Assembly: GCA_937136425.1 (NCBI GenBank)
Contig: CAKZON010000016.1
Location: 1 to 45,041 of the forward strand
From: an uncultured Crocinitomix sp.
GTDB lineage: Bacteria > Bacteroidota > Bacteroidia > Flavobacteriales_D > Crocinitomicaceae
Direction of reading: 5' to 3'
DNA length: 45,041 nucleotides
Under the pieces are notes generated by a model, which saw nothing but the letters and a program-made list of their open reading frames with translations, was not told the origin of the DNA and did not search any database. Position numbers and translations under genes: made by a program. Shown in pieces: positions 1 to 8,390 of this stretch; position 1 is the first letter of the stretch; every line of letters starts with the position of its first letter.

Positions 1-132
1 ATTCGCTTTTGCTTCATTAATACCAGCAATTCCATCTTCGACAGCTTCCACGGTATAATTCTCAAATTCTAGAATTTCTTTTAACGTTCTTCTGATGCTT
101 CTTTCATCATCTATGATTAATATTTTTGGCAT
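1..132 (-). CDS. Response regulator receiver domain, N-terminal fragment
   Basis: The reverse strand reads from an ATG at 132 and runs off the left edge (44 codons visible). The protein begins MPKILIIDDERSIRRTLKEI, a receiver-domain start: beta-1 is followed by the acidic pair D9-D10 that binds Mg2+ in CheY-like domains. The phosphoacceptor Asp and the output domain lie outside the window. This N-terminus is common in NtrC-type sigma-54 activators of Bacteroidota, but without the output domain the class cannot be decided. A near-consensus -7 box lies about 38 nt upstream. Confidence 0.85.
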   Translation of the reverse strand, partial: MPKILIIDDERSIRRTLKEILEFENYTVEAVEDGIAGINEAKAN

Positions 133-528
133 AATCTCTCTTATATATTCGCGACTTGTTAACGACTGGTAAAGATATTAATTTTTAATAGAATTAACCT
201 ATGAAAACGACTCCATGTTAGAACTAATCGACTAATGGTCAATAAAAATTAAACTGAAAGTCGTTTTAGAATTTAAAGACTTAAAAAATTGAAGATTTAT
301 TGCGAATATTAATTCGTTATTTTTTTTCGTGAAAAGGACTTAATAAATTGCTTCAATCACTTTCAATATAAGCACAGTAAAGACTGTTAACTTGTGCTCT
401 AATTTTTCCACATGCTTTAGTGATATTGTTAATTATTTCTAAATCGATCCGATAATTATTTGAAATAATAATTGTAAATTCAATGTTACCGTACTCAACC
501 AATTTGAAAAAACATACTATTTGCTCCT
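133..528. other. 396-bp intergenic region between divergent genes
   Basis: This AT-rich stretch separates the response regulator (leftward) from the LRR gene (rightward). No convincing ORF or RNA gene is visible. It contains a near-consensus -7 element for the regulator at 170-177 (minus) and a 15-nt palindrome, 7+1+7, at 455-469, 60 nt before the LRR start. The rest has no structure I can recognise. Confidence 0.6.
170..177 (-). promoter_or_regulatory. Possible -7 element of the response regulator gene
   Basis: The minus strand reads TATCTTTA, one mismatch from the Bacteroidota -7 consensus TAnnTTTG. It would give a leader of about 33 nt before the ATG at 132. No matching -33 TTG is obvious, so this is weak. 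Confidence 0.3.
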
Positions 529-2193
529 ATGCATTTAACAAACATATTGAAATTAAGCACATTACTTTTATTCGTTTCTTACGCATTAATGGGGCGAAGT
601 CAAAGTTCCCAATGCGAAGAACTCTCAAAAATTATAAATTCAAATGCATCTGCAGTATCTATAAACGTTACGAATTGTGATCTTGAAACAATTCCTGCAG
701 AACTTGCAGTGCTATTAAATACCACTCAGGTTAATTTGGATGAGAACATTATTAGGTATGTCACTTTTGAAAACATCAAACACCTTAAATCACTTTCTCT
801 CAAAAAAAATGGAATTGTAAGTTTGCATAAATCAATTGATAGCATGGCGGTTTTGAATTATTTATATCTAGACAATAATCGCATTACAAAAATACCTGGC
901 AGTATTAAAGGTGCTTCTGAATTGAAGACATTAACGGTAGGATCAAACCTTTTAAAGAATTTACCAAGCAGCATTGGAAACCTAGAAAACCTTGACTCTC
1001 TGGATCTACATTCTAACCAATTAACGCAAGTTAAATCATGGATTGGAACTTTAAATGAACTAGATTATTTAAACTTATCGGCTAACGAAATCACAACAAT
1101 TGCATCAGAATTATGGAGTATTAAACAACTTAATTACTTGAATTTAAGTGAAAACCAACTAAGCAATGATGGACTTAATTTGACGCAAGGGTCTGCCCCT
1201 ATTGAGACCTTACACTTAGAGGTTAATGATTTGGTCGCTTTTCCAATGGGCGTGAATAATTTCAACAACCTTAAATACCTCAACATTTCGTCTAATCAAG
1301 TTCGAACGATTCCTAGTTCATTAAGTGGTTTAACTGATTTAGAAACGCTTATTTTAAATTGGAATTTATTAGAAGACCTTCCCTTACCAATTGGAGACTT
1401 ATCCGCTCTCAAATATTTAGAAATTAATCATAATGTAATTAAAACTTTAGGCGACGCATTAGGCAAACTAAACAACCTTGCTGTTTTGAAAGCCAATGAC
1501 AATGTGATTACTGAAATTTCGGAATCTGTCTTGCAATTAAAATCACTAAAACAACTTGAAATTGCTGGAAATAGATTAATAAAACTTCCAGAGAACTGGG
1601 CATCATTGGCCAATCTACAGATTCTTGATGCATCAAGAAATAACCTTAACGCAATACCAACAGATCTTTTGAATTTAAAGCAATTAAAATCATTGAATTT
1701 GCGTGGTAATATTATTGAAATTCTACCTGCTCAAATTTCGAATATGGAAGGATTAGTTGAACTAGATTTAGGAGAAAATAGTTTGGAAGAAATTCCTGTT
1801 GAATTAGCTGCGCTAAAAACCTTAACAAGCTTAAAATTAGATGGTAATTTAATTCAAAAAATTGATCCATCAATCATGGGACTAAGTGGTTTATCAAGTT
1901 TAGAACTAGATGGTAACCTTATAAAAAAACTACCTAAAAATTTGGGAGACTTGTCCAATTTAAAATACCTCAGTATTAATGGAAATCAACTAAAAAAATT
2001 GCCTGAATCTATTGGGATGTTATCTAATTTAACCTATTTAAGTCTTGAGGCAAATCTGCTAAAGAAATTACCTGAATCAATTGAGAATTTAAAAAACCTG
2101 AAGTATCTTTCTATTTCTAAAAACCTTATGGATTTTGAAGAACAAAAGAAAATCAAAGCCCTACTTCCGGATGACTGCGTTATTATAATGTAA
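529..2193 (+). CDS. Exported leucine-rich repeat protein
   Basis: The 554-aa protein starts with a signal peptide (about residues 1-25, ending near ALMGRSQ). The rest, from about residue 60 to 540, is a solenoid of about twenty 23-residue leucine-rich repeats of the type LxxLxxLxLxxNxIxxLPxxI. Such repeats normally form curved protein-binding surfaces. No T9SS sorting domain, transmembrane anchor or lipobox is present, so the product is predicted to be periplasmic or exported by another route. The ATG at 529 is chosen because it gives an intact signal peptide. The gene converges on the WD40-caspase unit. The ligand is unknown. Repeats 17-20 (residues about 440-540) are the most alike and probably the most recently duplicated. 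Confidence 0.85.
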   Translation: MHLTNILKLSTLLLFVSYALMGRSQSSQCEELSKIINSNASAVSINVTNCDLETIPAELAVLLNTTQVNLDENIIRYVTFENIKHLKSLSLKKNGIVSLHKSIDSMAVLNYLYLDNNRITKIPGSIKGASELKTLTVGSNLLKNLPSSIGNLENLDSLDLHSNQLTQVKSWIGTLNELDYLNLSANEITTIASELWSIKQLNYLNLSENQLSNDGLNLTQGSAPIETLHLEVNDLVAFPMGVNNFNNLKYLNISSNQVRTIPSSLSGLTDLETLILNWNLLEDLPLPIGDLSALKYLEINHNVIKTLGDALGKLNNLAVLKANDNVITEISESVLQLKSLKQLEIAGNRLIKLPENWASLANLQILDASRNNLNAIPTDLLNLKQLKSLNLRGNIIEILPAQISNMEGLVELDLGENSLEEIPVELAALKTLTSLKLDGNLIQKIDPSIMGLSGLSSLELDGNLIKKLPKNLGDLSNLKYLSINGNQLKKLPESIGMLSNLTYLSLEANLLKKLPESIENLKNLKYLSISKNLMDFEEQKKIKALLPDDCVIIM

Positions 2194-2256
2194 GCAAAGA
2201 CCGAATTGACCTCACATCAAAACAAAACATCAGTTATTCCTACATAGAAACTGTAG

Positions 2257-2679
2257 TTATGACTTTATTCTTCTTGCTAAAATTCGATTACCTGTAATTT
2301 CTGTGGTCCACTTGTCAGACGAAAATGCTTTGGGTAAAAAACGGGTGTAAAGTTTAGTGCGTTGAGAGGTATGTTCGCTATCATCATCCTCACGCAAAAT
2401 GCCTGTAAACTCCACAATTTGCATATTTGGATGTTCAGCCAAATACATCCGAATTACTGCTGCAATTGTTGTCATCACTCGCAAAGCATCTCCTTTGTTT
2501 GTAACAACATATTCTTCTCCTTCATACTCGTCGTTTAAGACTCCAAAAACGACAACTGAATGCAGAATATTTTCTTTTTTCCGCCCAAATCTCACCTCAT
2601 ATTCTACGTCAAAAGGTGTTGTAAATTGATATACCTGTCCAGAAGGAATTGCGGGGGCTATTATGTTATAAGGGTTCAT
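2257..2679 (-). CDS. Protein of unknown function coupled to the WD40-caspase gene
   Basis: The 140-aa protein has no signal peptide or membrane segment. Visible traits are an N-terminal beta-rich part (FDVEYEVRFG), the segment TNKGDALRVMTTIAAVIRMY (about residues 60-79), and LYTRFLPK (about 111-118). The order Y..T..GDA.RV..T...I...F.F...R..LY.R recalls small proteins found in tailed phages; that is a resemblance from memory, not a proven match. Its ATG directly follows the TAA stop of the WD40-caspase gene, so translation is probably coupled. The likely cytoplasmic location contrasts with the exported upstream product. Confidence 0.7.
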   Translation of the reverse strand: MNPYNIIAPAIPSGQVYQFTTPFDVEYEVRFGRKKENILHSVVVFGVLNDEYEGEEYVVTNKGDALRVMTTIAAVIRMYLAEHPNMQIVEFTGILREDDDSEHTSQRTKLYTRFLPKAFSSDKWTTEITGNRILARRIKS

Positions 2680-5600
2680 TTATTTTCCGAATATAATATA
2701 ATCCATGTTAATATTTTCTTCTCTTGCAGTAGGGGTTTGTTTTTTGTTTGATAATTCTATTACTTGTTCGTTCACATAAGCTCTAATTTCAGATAGATAA
2801 ACATCTCTTCCAGCTTTTTCGTTTAATCCTTGTATAAAAACATGAGTAAACAAACCATTATGCCATTGATCACTTTCCATAGCATATTCGGCTCCACCAG
2901 CACTAGAAATAACAGTTGCTCCAGTTCCTTTACTCATGTCTGAAAATAAGCTTTCAGTATATTTTCTTGAATTATCCAATCCAACACCTTTCTTTTTACG
3001 AATGTTTGTTGCAACACCTCTAAATTGTACATCCCCCTCCTCTATTTCTGGGTCCTGCCCCTCCTCAATATCATCTTCATCCAACTCGCCAGAATGGCAA
3101 GTATCCATTATCAATAACTTTTGATACGCTTTCACTTTATCCAATAAACCTGATATCAATGCGTAGGGAATTCCTCGATCATCTGGATTATCAAAATCCA
3201 TATCATAAGAGCCATAGAAATAATCGTAATCTACATTTAGCACGCCATGCCCGGCAATAAAAATAATGGCAAAATCTTCGTGCGTACATGAACTAAAAAA
3301 TTGCGCCAATTCCTGAACGCCTTCCTTCGTTACATCCTCATTAATCAATAATTTAGAATGAACATTTTTATATCTATTTTTAGATTCTTCAAACTTGTTT
3401 AAAATGTCTTGCGCATCCTTAGTTGGATATTTTAAGTTGAACCGTTCGTCTTGATAATTAGAAACACCAATTGCTGCAATATATAAATCATGTTTTTCTA
3501 AATCAGTATCACGAATAATCTCAAATCCTTCGTATAAAGACTCTACTCCATTTGAATTCATGCATGAAATTAGAATCTTATTTTTATTCTGGATCAATGG
3601 TATTTCAATCTCTTTTCTTATTGATTTTACATTACCATCAATCTTTAATCCTTGCTCACCATAAATTGGTACATTGTTGACATAAACATGTAGGCTTTTT
3701 AAATTATAATCATCATCCCAAGCAGATATCCACAATTTTTGAGAAGGTTCTGCTGTTACAATTTCAAATTTCGTTTCAATTTTGACATTTGGTAAATTAA
3801 AGTCCATTTTTAAAGAACCTTCATCCAAATTTAATTTTTTCAGTCTTTTCTTGTAGAGGTAATAATAAAGATTAATCAGTTTTTCAGATGATTTACCTAT
3901 GCGTTGCGCAACAATATCAGGTCGGTTAAGATGGATATGGAATTGGTCAAACGGCACCAATTTTTCTCCCATGCGAAACGCTATTCCTTGCAAGGCCTTT
4001 CTCGAAGCCATATAATAATTATCCGGCGTATAAATCATAAACTCTGTTTCACCAATGGCTTGGTAAGTTGCTACAAGTTCACAAGTCCCATAATCAGAAT
4101 ATTTCACCGCACCATCCACAGAAGCAGAGAAAAACCGATTATTAATAGGGTCGCAAATCACTTTTATTATTTCTCCTCTATGATCTTGAAATTGACAAGA
4201 GCTTTTACCTGTTTTTGTATCCCAAATAATGACAGAATTATCTGCCGCACCAACTGAATTATTTCCTGCTCCAGAAATTAGCGTTTTTCCGTCAGCCGAA
4301 TAATCAATGGTGTTTACAATATTCACATGCTCCTTTAAAATATGATCTAAACTCCAATCACTTGTACTTCTTAAATAAATGGTTTTATCCCAAGCTGCCG
4401 TAGCTAATTGCTCGCCATTTGGACTAAACTTAACATCATGAATAGAAATGATTTGTTCTTCAAATTTCTTCAACTCCTTTTTTGTTTCATAGTTCCAAAC
4501 ACGCGCCGTTTGATCTAATGAACCAGAAACAATCCATGGTTTTGTAGGATGAAAATCTAAAGCTAATATTCCAGCCTCATGCCCCTCTAATACAACCTCC
4601 ATTTTTGTCGACTCAATATCCCAAACTTTAATTTTATTTTGAAACCCTGCGCCTGTTAACTTTTTACCGTCATTGGAAACAGCAACGGTTTGAATAATCT
4701 CATAACCTGTATCATAATTTTTAATTTGATCTCCTGACTCAACGTCAAATAATCCCAAATTTATTTGATTTGTCATGGCTACAATTGACTTGCCATCTGG
4801 TGTGAATTCACACGGAAAAAAGCCAGGAATACTATTGACAACCTTATTTAAATTTAAATCCCATATTTTTAATTGCAATTTATCTGTCGCTACAGCTAAA
4901 TAATGCCCTGTAGGATCATAAGCCATATTGTAAATTCGACTTACACGTGGAGCTAGTTCTTTGAACATTCGCTTACGCTTAAAATTGTACATGGTAATTA
5001 AATCATTATTCGCTAAAAAAACCATTTCACCATCAGGATGAGATTCTACACATTGAATGCGAAATGGACTATTAGAAACCGTTCCTTTCTCAACCACCTT
5101 TTTACTTCTGTAATTGAATAAAATGAGGTCTCCATCATGTGTTGATACGTAAACAACTGGCTTTTCTCGATCAATAGCCAAACTAACTATTTTCGATCCA
5201 TATTTCTCTGATTCAAATTCAAACTCTCCCTTTTCAGTATTGAAAATTCGCAATTTATCGTCTGTAAAACCATATGCCAAATATTTACCATCAGGTGAAA
5301 TATCCGAATTACTAAATGGATAGTTAAACTCATCAAATAAAGAGTAAGTTGTAATTGTCTCGCCCGAAGTCATACTTATTGTATGCATATTCCCTTGATG
5401 ATCCAACACATAAACAATCTCCTTATTGATATCTGCTACAAAATCCGTTGCATACTTATCTGATAATACCGAAGTTGATTTTGTTGTAAAATCATAAACT
5501 GATATCTGAGAATTTTCATTGATATAAAAAAGCTGATTACCGTCTTTTGAAAATCTAATTCCGCGACTTGATCCTGCAATTCCACTATGAATAGTCTCTC

Positions 5601-5913
5601 CAGTAATGATATCCCAAACCAACAACTCCTCATTAAAAGAGGTTCCTGCTAGAAATCGATTATTCGGTGCAAACGCCAATTGCTCTACCCTACCTGCAGT
5701 GCCAGAAATTGTTCGAAATTCCATTCCTGTAGCAATGTCCCAAATTTTGACTTGCTTATTATTGGAAGCGCTTGCCAAAAAGTGCCCATTAGGTGAAATT
5801 TCCATTGCATTAATCTGATCATTATGACCTGTAGTTAAGACAACATCAGGTTTTACCTGACCTTGCGCCAAACAAGCTATAAACAAAACTAATATGGAAA
5901 AACCTTTAAGCAT
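2680..5913 (-). CDS. Exported WD40-repeat protein with C-terminal caspase (peptidase C14) domain
   Basis: The 1077-aa protein has a signal peptide (MLKGFSILVLFIACLAQGQ). About fourteen WD40-type repeats follow (residues about 25-600), enough for two seven-bladed propellers; clear examples end in VKIWD, LLVWD, LKIWD, VKVWD and VIIWD. After a linker (about 640-800) comes a caspase-fold peptidase domain (809-1077). Its catalytic pair is visible: His889 in IAGHG and Cys939 in MDTCHSGE. The Cys is followed by an acidic run, as in metacaspases that prefer basic P1 residues. Family knowledge: cysteine peptidase. Inference: the propellers recognise a partner and control the peptidase in the periplasm. 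It is transcribed with the 140-aa gene that starts at its stop codon. Confidence 0.9.
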   Translation of the reverse strand: MLKGFSILVLFIACLAQGQVKPDVVLTTGHNDQINAMEISPNGHFLASASNNKQVKIWDIATGMEFRTISGTAGRVEQLAFAPNNRFLAGTSFNEELLVWDIITGETIHSGIAGSSRGIRFSKDGNQLFYINENSQISVYDFTTKSTSVLSDKYATDFVADINKEIVYVLDHQGNMHTISMTSGETITTYSLFDEFNYPFSNSDISPDGKYLAYGFTDDKLRIFNTEKGEFEFESEKYGSKIVSLAIDREKPVVYVSTHDGDLILFNYRSKKVVEKGTVSNSPFRIQCVESHPDGEMVFLANNDLITMYNFKRKRMFKELAPRVSRIYNMAYDPTGHYLAVATDKLQLKIWDLNLNKVVNSIPGFFPCEFTPDGKSIVAMTNQINLGLFDVESGDQIKNYDTGYEIIQTVAVSNDGKKLTGAGFQNKIKVWDIESTKMEVVLEGHEAGILALDFHPTKPWIVSGSLDQTARVWNYETKKELKKFEEQIISIHDVKFSPNGEQLATAAWDKTIYLRSTSDWSLDHILKEHVNIVNTIDYSADGKTLISGAGNNSVGAADNSVIIWDTKTGKSSCQFQDHRGEIIKVICDPINNRFFSASVDGAVKYSDYGTCELVATYQAIGETEFMIYTPDNYYMASRKALQGIAFRMGEKLVPFDQFHIHLNRPDIVAQRIGKSSEKLINLYYYLYKKRLKKLNLDEGSLKMDFNLPNVKIETKFEIVTAEPSQKLWISAWDDDYNLKSLHVYVNNVPIYGEQGLKIDGNVKSIRKEIEIPLIQNKNKILISCMNSNGVESLYEGFEIIRDTDLEKHDLYIAAIGVSNYQDERFNLKYPTKDAQDILNKFEESKNRYKNVHSKLLINEDVTKEGVQELAQFFSSCTHEDFAIIFIAGHGVLNVDYDYFYGSYDMDFDNPDDRGIPYALISGLLDKVKAYQKLLIMDTCHSGELDEDDIEEGQDPEIEEGDVQFRGVATNIRKKKGVGLDNSRKYTESLFSDMSKGTGATVISSAGGAEYAMESDQWHNGLFTHVFIQGLNEKAGRDVYLSEIRAYVNEQVIELSNKKQTPTAREENINMDYIIFGK

Positions 5914-5921
5914 ATTACCGA

Positions 5922-7010
5922 CTACTTGAAGTATCTAAAATCGTGCCCATCTTTAATATTCAGTAAAGACTCATAAATTAACTGAATACCATTTTCTACA
6001 TCATCTTTATGCGCCATCTCAACCGTAGTATGCATATAACGCAACGGAGTAGAAATTAGAACAGATGGTACACCAGAATTTGAATACGCAAAAGCATCTG
6101 TATCTGTTCCTGTTGCGCGTGAAGCCGCGGCACGTTGAAACGGAATTTTTTTCTTTTCGGCAGTATCAATAACCAATTGAAGTAAATTATTTTGCACTGC
6201 GGGTCCATAAGTTAAAACAGGTCCGCGCCCATTTTTTAAATCACCCTGAACAATTTTATTAATCATTGGAGTTGTTGTGTCATGGCAAACATCCGTGACA
6301 ATGGCAACATCAGGCTGAATACGTTCAGCCACCATTTGCGCACCTCTCAACCCTACTTCTTCTTGAACAGAATTAGTTATATAAAGTCCGAACGGTAATT
6401 TCTTTTTATTTTCTGAAAGCATTCTTGCCACCTCAGCAATCATGAAACCTCCTATTCTGTTGTCCAATGCACGGCCAACATAGCGGTTATTGTTCAAAAT
6501 CATAAACTCATCTTCATAAGTTATAACACAACCAACATGAACACCTAATGCTTCAACTTCTTCCTTTGAATCGCACCCGCAATCTAGGAAAATATTTTTT
6601 GTAGAAGGTCCAACTTCTTTTTCTTTACGAGTATGAATAGCCGGCCATCCAAATACCGCTTTAACGATTCCTTTATCCGTATGAATATTCACACGTTTTG
6701 AAGGTGCTATTTGATGATCTGAACCTCCGTTACGGCGTAAATAGATAAATCCATCATCTCTGATATAATGAACAAACCAAGAAATTTCATCTGCGTGAGC
6801 TTCAATAACAACCTTATATTTTGCCTTTGGATTAACGATTGCAACTACTGTCCCGTAATTATCAACCCAATAATCATCCACATAAGGCTTAATATAATCT
6901 AACCAAAGTTTTTGTCCCTCTTGTTCAAAACCAGTTGGAGATGCATTATTCAAATATTTTTCTAAAAATGTAAGTGCTTTCTTACTACTAACAGATTTTC
7001 CTTTTCCCAT
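5922..7010 (-). CDS. M42 family metallo-aminopeptidase
   Basis: The 362-aa length is normal for M42 glutamyl/deblocking aminopeptidases (FrvX/PepA type). The di-metal site and catalytic residues are all present: His72 in EAHADE, Asp183 in ALDNRIGG, Glu217-Glu218 in QEEVGLRGA, Asp240 in VTDVCHD and His327 in RYMHTTVE. No signal peptide is seen, so it is a cytoplasmic enzyme that trims N-terminal residues from peptides, usually as a dodecamer with two Zn or Co ions per subunit. It is 8 nt upstream of the WD40-caspase gene on the same strand, so the two may share a transcript; no functional link is evident. Confidence 0.93.
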   Translation of the reverse strand: MGKGKSVSSKKALTFLEKYLNNASPTGFEQEGQKLWLDYIKPYVDDYWVDNYGTVVAIVNPKAKYKVVIEAHADEISWFVHYIRDDGFIYLRRNGGSDHQIAPSKRVNIHTDKGIVKAVFGWPAIHTRKEKEVGPSTKNIFLDCGCDSKEEVEALGVHVGCVITYEDEFMILNNNRYVGRALDNRIGGFMIAEVARMLSENKKKLPFGLYITNSVQEEVGLRGAQMVAERIQPDVAIVTDVCHDTTTPMINKIVQGDLKNGRGPVLTYGPAVQNNLLQLVIDTAEKKKIPFQRAAASRATGTDTDAFAYSNSGVPSVLISTPLRYMHTTVEMAHKDDVENGIQLIYESLLNIKDGHDFRYFK

Positions 7011-7349
7011 ACCCTAAAAATAACAAATACTTCGTTTTTGAGACATTGAAAATAAAGGATATTCAGATTTATTATCAAGATTCTTTAAGCCGTGTTGCTG
7101 AATCTTAAATTTCAATGCTACCGCTAATTCTATTTCCTATATAAATTCAATCATTCAATTAAACCAATATTAAATGATAGGCAAATAATCGATTAGTCGA
7201 GTTTATCCACTATTTGATCTAATCTATTTAGCTTAAACCAAGGTATTTTGCTATCTTCGATAAGAACTGTATACCTCACCAATTTATTGAAACTGTTTAA
7301 AGACAATTATTGTGGGGGAATTTATTTTTCGCTTTGTTATAATAATAGT
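7011..7349. other. 339-bp intergenic region between divergent genes
   Basis: The region lies between the M42 peptidase (leftward) and the TPR gene (rightward). It holds a TATCTTCG box at 7252-7259, which may be the -7 element for the TPR operon (leader about 86 nt), and one near-match to a DnaA box at 7203-7211. An open frame extends upstream of the TPR start but begins with no signal peptide. Nothing else is recognisable. Confidence 0.55.
7252..7259 (+). promoter_or_regulatory. Possible -7 element of the TPR/PorE-like operon
   Basis: TATCTTCG is one mismatch from TAnnTTTG. It lies 91 nt before the chosen ATG. No -33 TTG is visible at the usual distance. Confidence 0.3.
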
Positions 7350-8390
7350 ATGCGTCTTATATTTCTAATTTTCGTATTAATCTCTCTAAAAGCACAATCG
7401 CAAGACTTGGGATATAGCGAAGAAGTAATTGCCAATTACGAAAATGGAATATTGGCCTATCAACGTAATGACAGCAAAACAGCGGCTACTCTTTTCAATC
7501 AATGTATTTCTGCAGACTCATCTTGTTTTGAAGCACATTATAACTTGGCGTTAATCCATTTTGAGCAAGCAAAGTTTAAACAAGCAATGGCAAGTGCTTT
7601 CAATGCCGAAAAACTACGTCCTTTTGATGCGCGTTTAGCGAGCTTAATCGGCCGCACACACTATCAGCAGTCAAACTATCCAAAAGCGGAGATTTATTTA
7701 AAAAGAGCTTTATCAATTGGTGATAGTAACGCAGACAACTTATTATACCTGGCACTTTCGCTCCAAAAACAAGACAACTTCAAGTATGCCTTGCATTATT
7801 TTAACGAATTGCTAAGTCTATATCCGCCAAAAATGGACTATTATTTTAATAGAGGATTGCTATACACAGAAATGGAAGAGTTTGAAAATGCTATGAATGA
7901 TTTTGAAGCTGCGTTAGGAAACGGAATTGATGCTTTGCCAAATATCTACTACCATTTAGCAAATACATCACTTAAATTAGGAGAAGGAGAGCAAGCGTTG
8001 GCTTATATGGATGAAGGACTAAATATTGTTGACAAAAAAGAAAAAATAGCTCTTTTACTACTCAAAGGAACATTTTATAGAGACATTGGAGCATATGAAA
8101 CGGCAGCCACTCATTACACCGCAGCTTATGAGCTCGAGAATGAAAACCCTCTTGTTTTAACCCATCAAGCCGCTGTAATGATTGATTTGGAAAAGTACGA
8201 AACTGCAATTGATAAATGTAATGCAGCCATTGCCTTGAATCCGAACCAAATGGAGGCCTACTTTAATCGAGGAATTGCTCATGAAATGATTCGGGATGTA
8301 GATCAAGCATGCAGTGATTGGCAAAAAGCATTTGTTTTAGGATCTCAAAAAGCAATTCAATACTTAAATGGTCCTGTTTGTAATGAATAA
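7350..8390 (+). CDS. Exported tetratricopeptide repeat protein
   Basis: Starting at ATG 7350 the 346-aa protein has a clean signal peptide (MRLIFLIFVLISLKAQSQ); the open frame upstream would place about 34 non-signal residues before it, so the internal start is preferred. About eight TPR units follow (for example YNLALIHFEQAKFKQAMASA and YFNRGIAHEMIRDVDQACSD). The C-terminal pattern QACSDWQKAFVLGSQKAIQYL is typical of Bacteroidota TPR proteins. TPRs form alpha-solenoid docking surfaces. Its last codons overlap the start of the PorE-like gene by 8 nt, so the two are translationally coupled and may act together in the envelope. Confidence 0.85.
   Translation: MRLIFLIFVLISLKAQSQDLGYSEEVIANYENGILAYQRNDSKTAATLFNQCISADSSCFEAHYNLALIHFEQAKFKQAMASAFNAEKLRPFDARLASLIGRTHYQQSNYPKAEIYLKRALSIGDSNADNLLYLALSLQKQDNFKYALHYFNELLSLYPPKMDYYFNRGLLYTEMEEFENAMNDFEAALGNGIDALPNIYYHLANTSLKLGEGEQALAYMDEGLNIVDKKEKIALLLLKGTFYRDIGAYETAATHYTAAYELENENPLVLTHQAAVMIDLEKYETAIDKCNAAIALNPNQMEAYFNRGIAHEMIRDVDQACSDWQKAFVLGSQKAIQYLNGPVCNE

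Noticed and set aside
2240..2256. Hairpin between the convergent LRR and 140-aa genes as a terminator
   Set aside because: The stem is only 5 bp (CTACA/TGTAG) and no T-tract follows on either strand.
3904..4257. Open frame opposite the WD40-caspase gene
   Set aside because: It lies fully inside a clear coding region and shows no domain, export signal or promoter.
7203..7211. DnaA-box-like TTATCCACT, and dnaN elsewhere in the window, as hints of a replication origin
   Set aside because: Only one near-match is seen, it is 32 kb from dnaN, and there is no dnaA gene or box cluster.
7248..7349. Upstream extension of the TPR protein
   Set aside because: The extension would bury the signal peptide and overlaps the candidate promoter box; ATG 7350 gives a normal exported protein.
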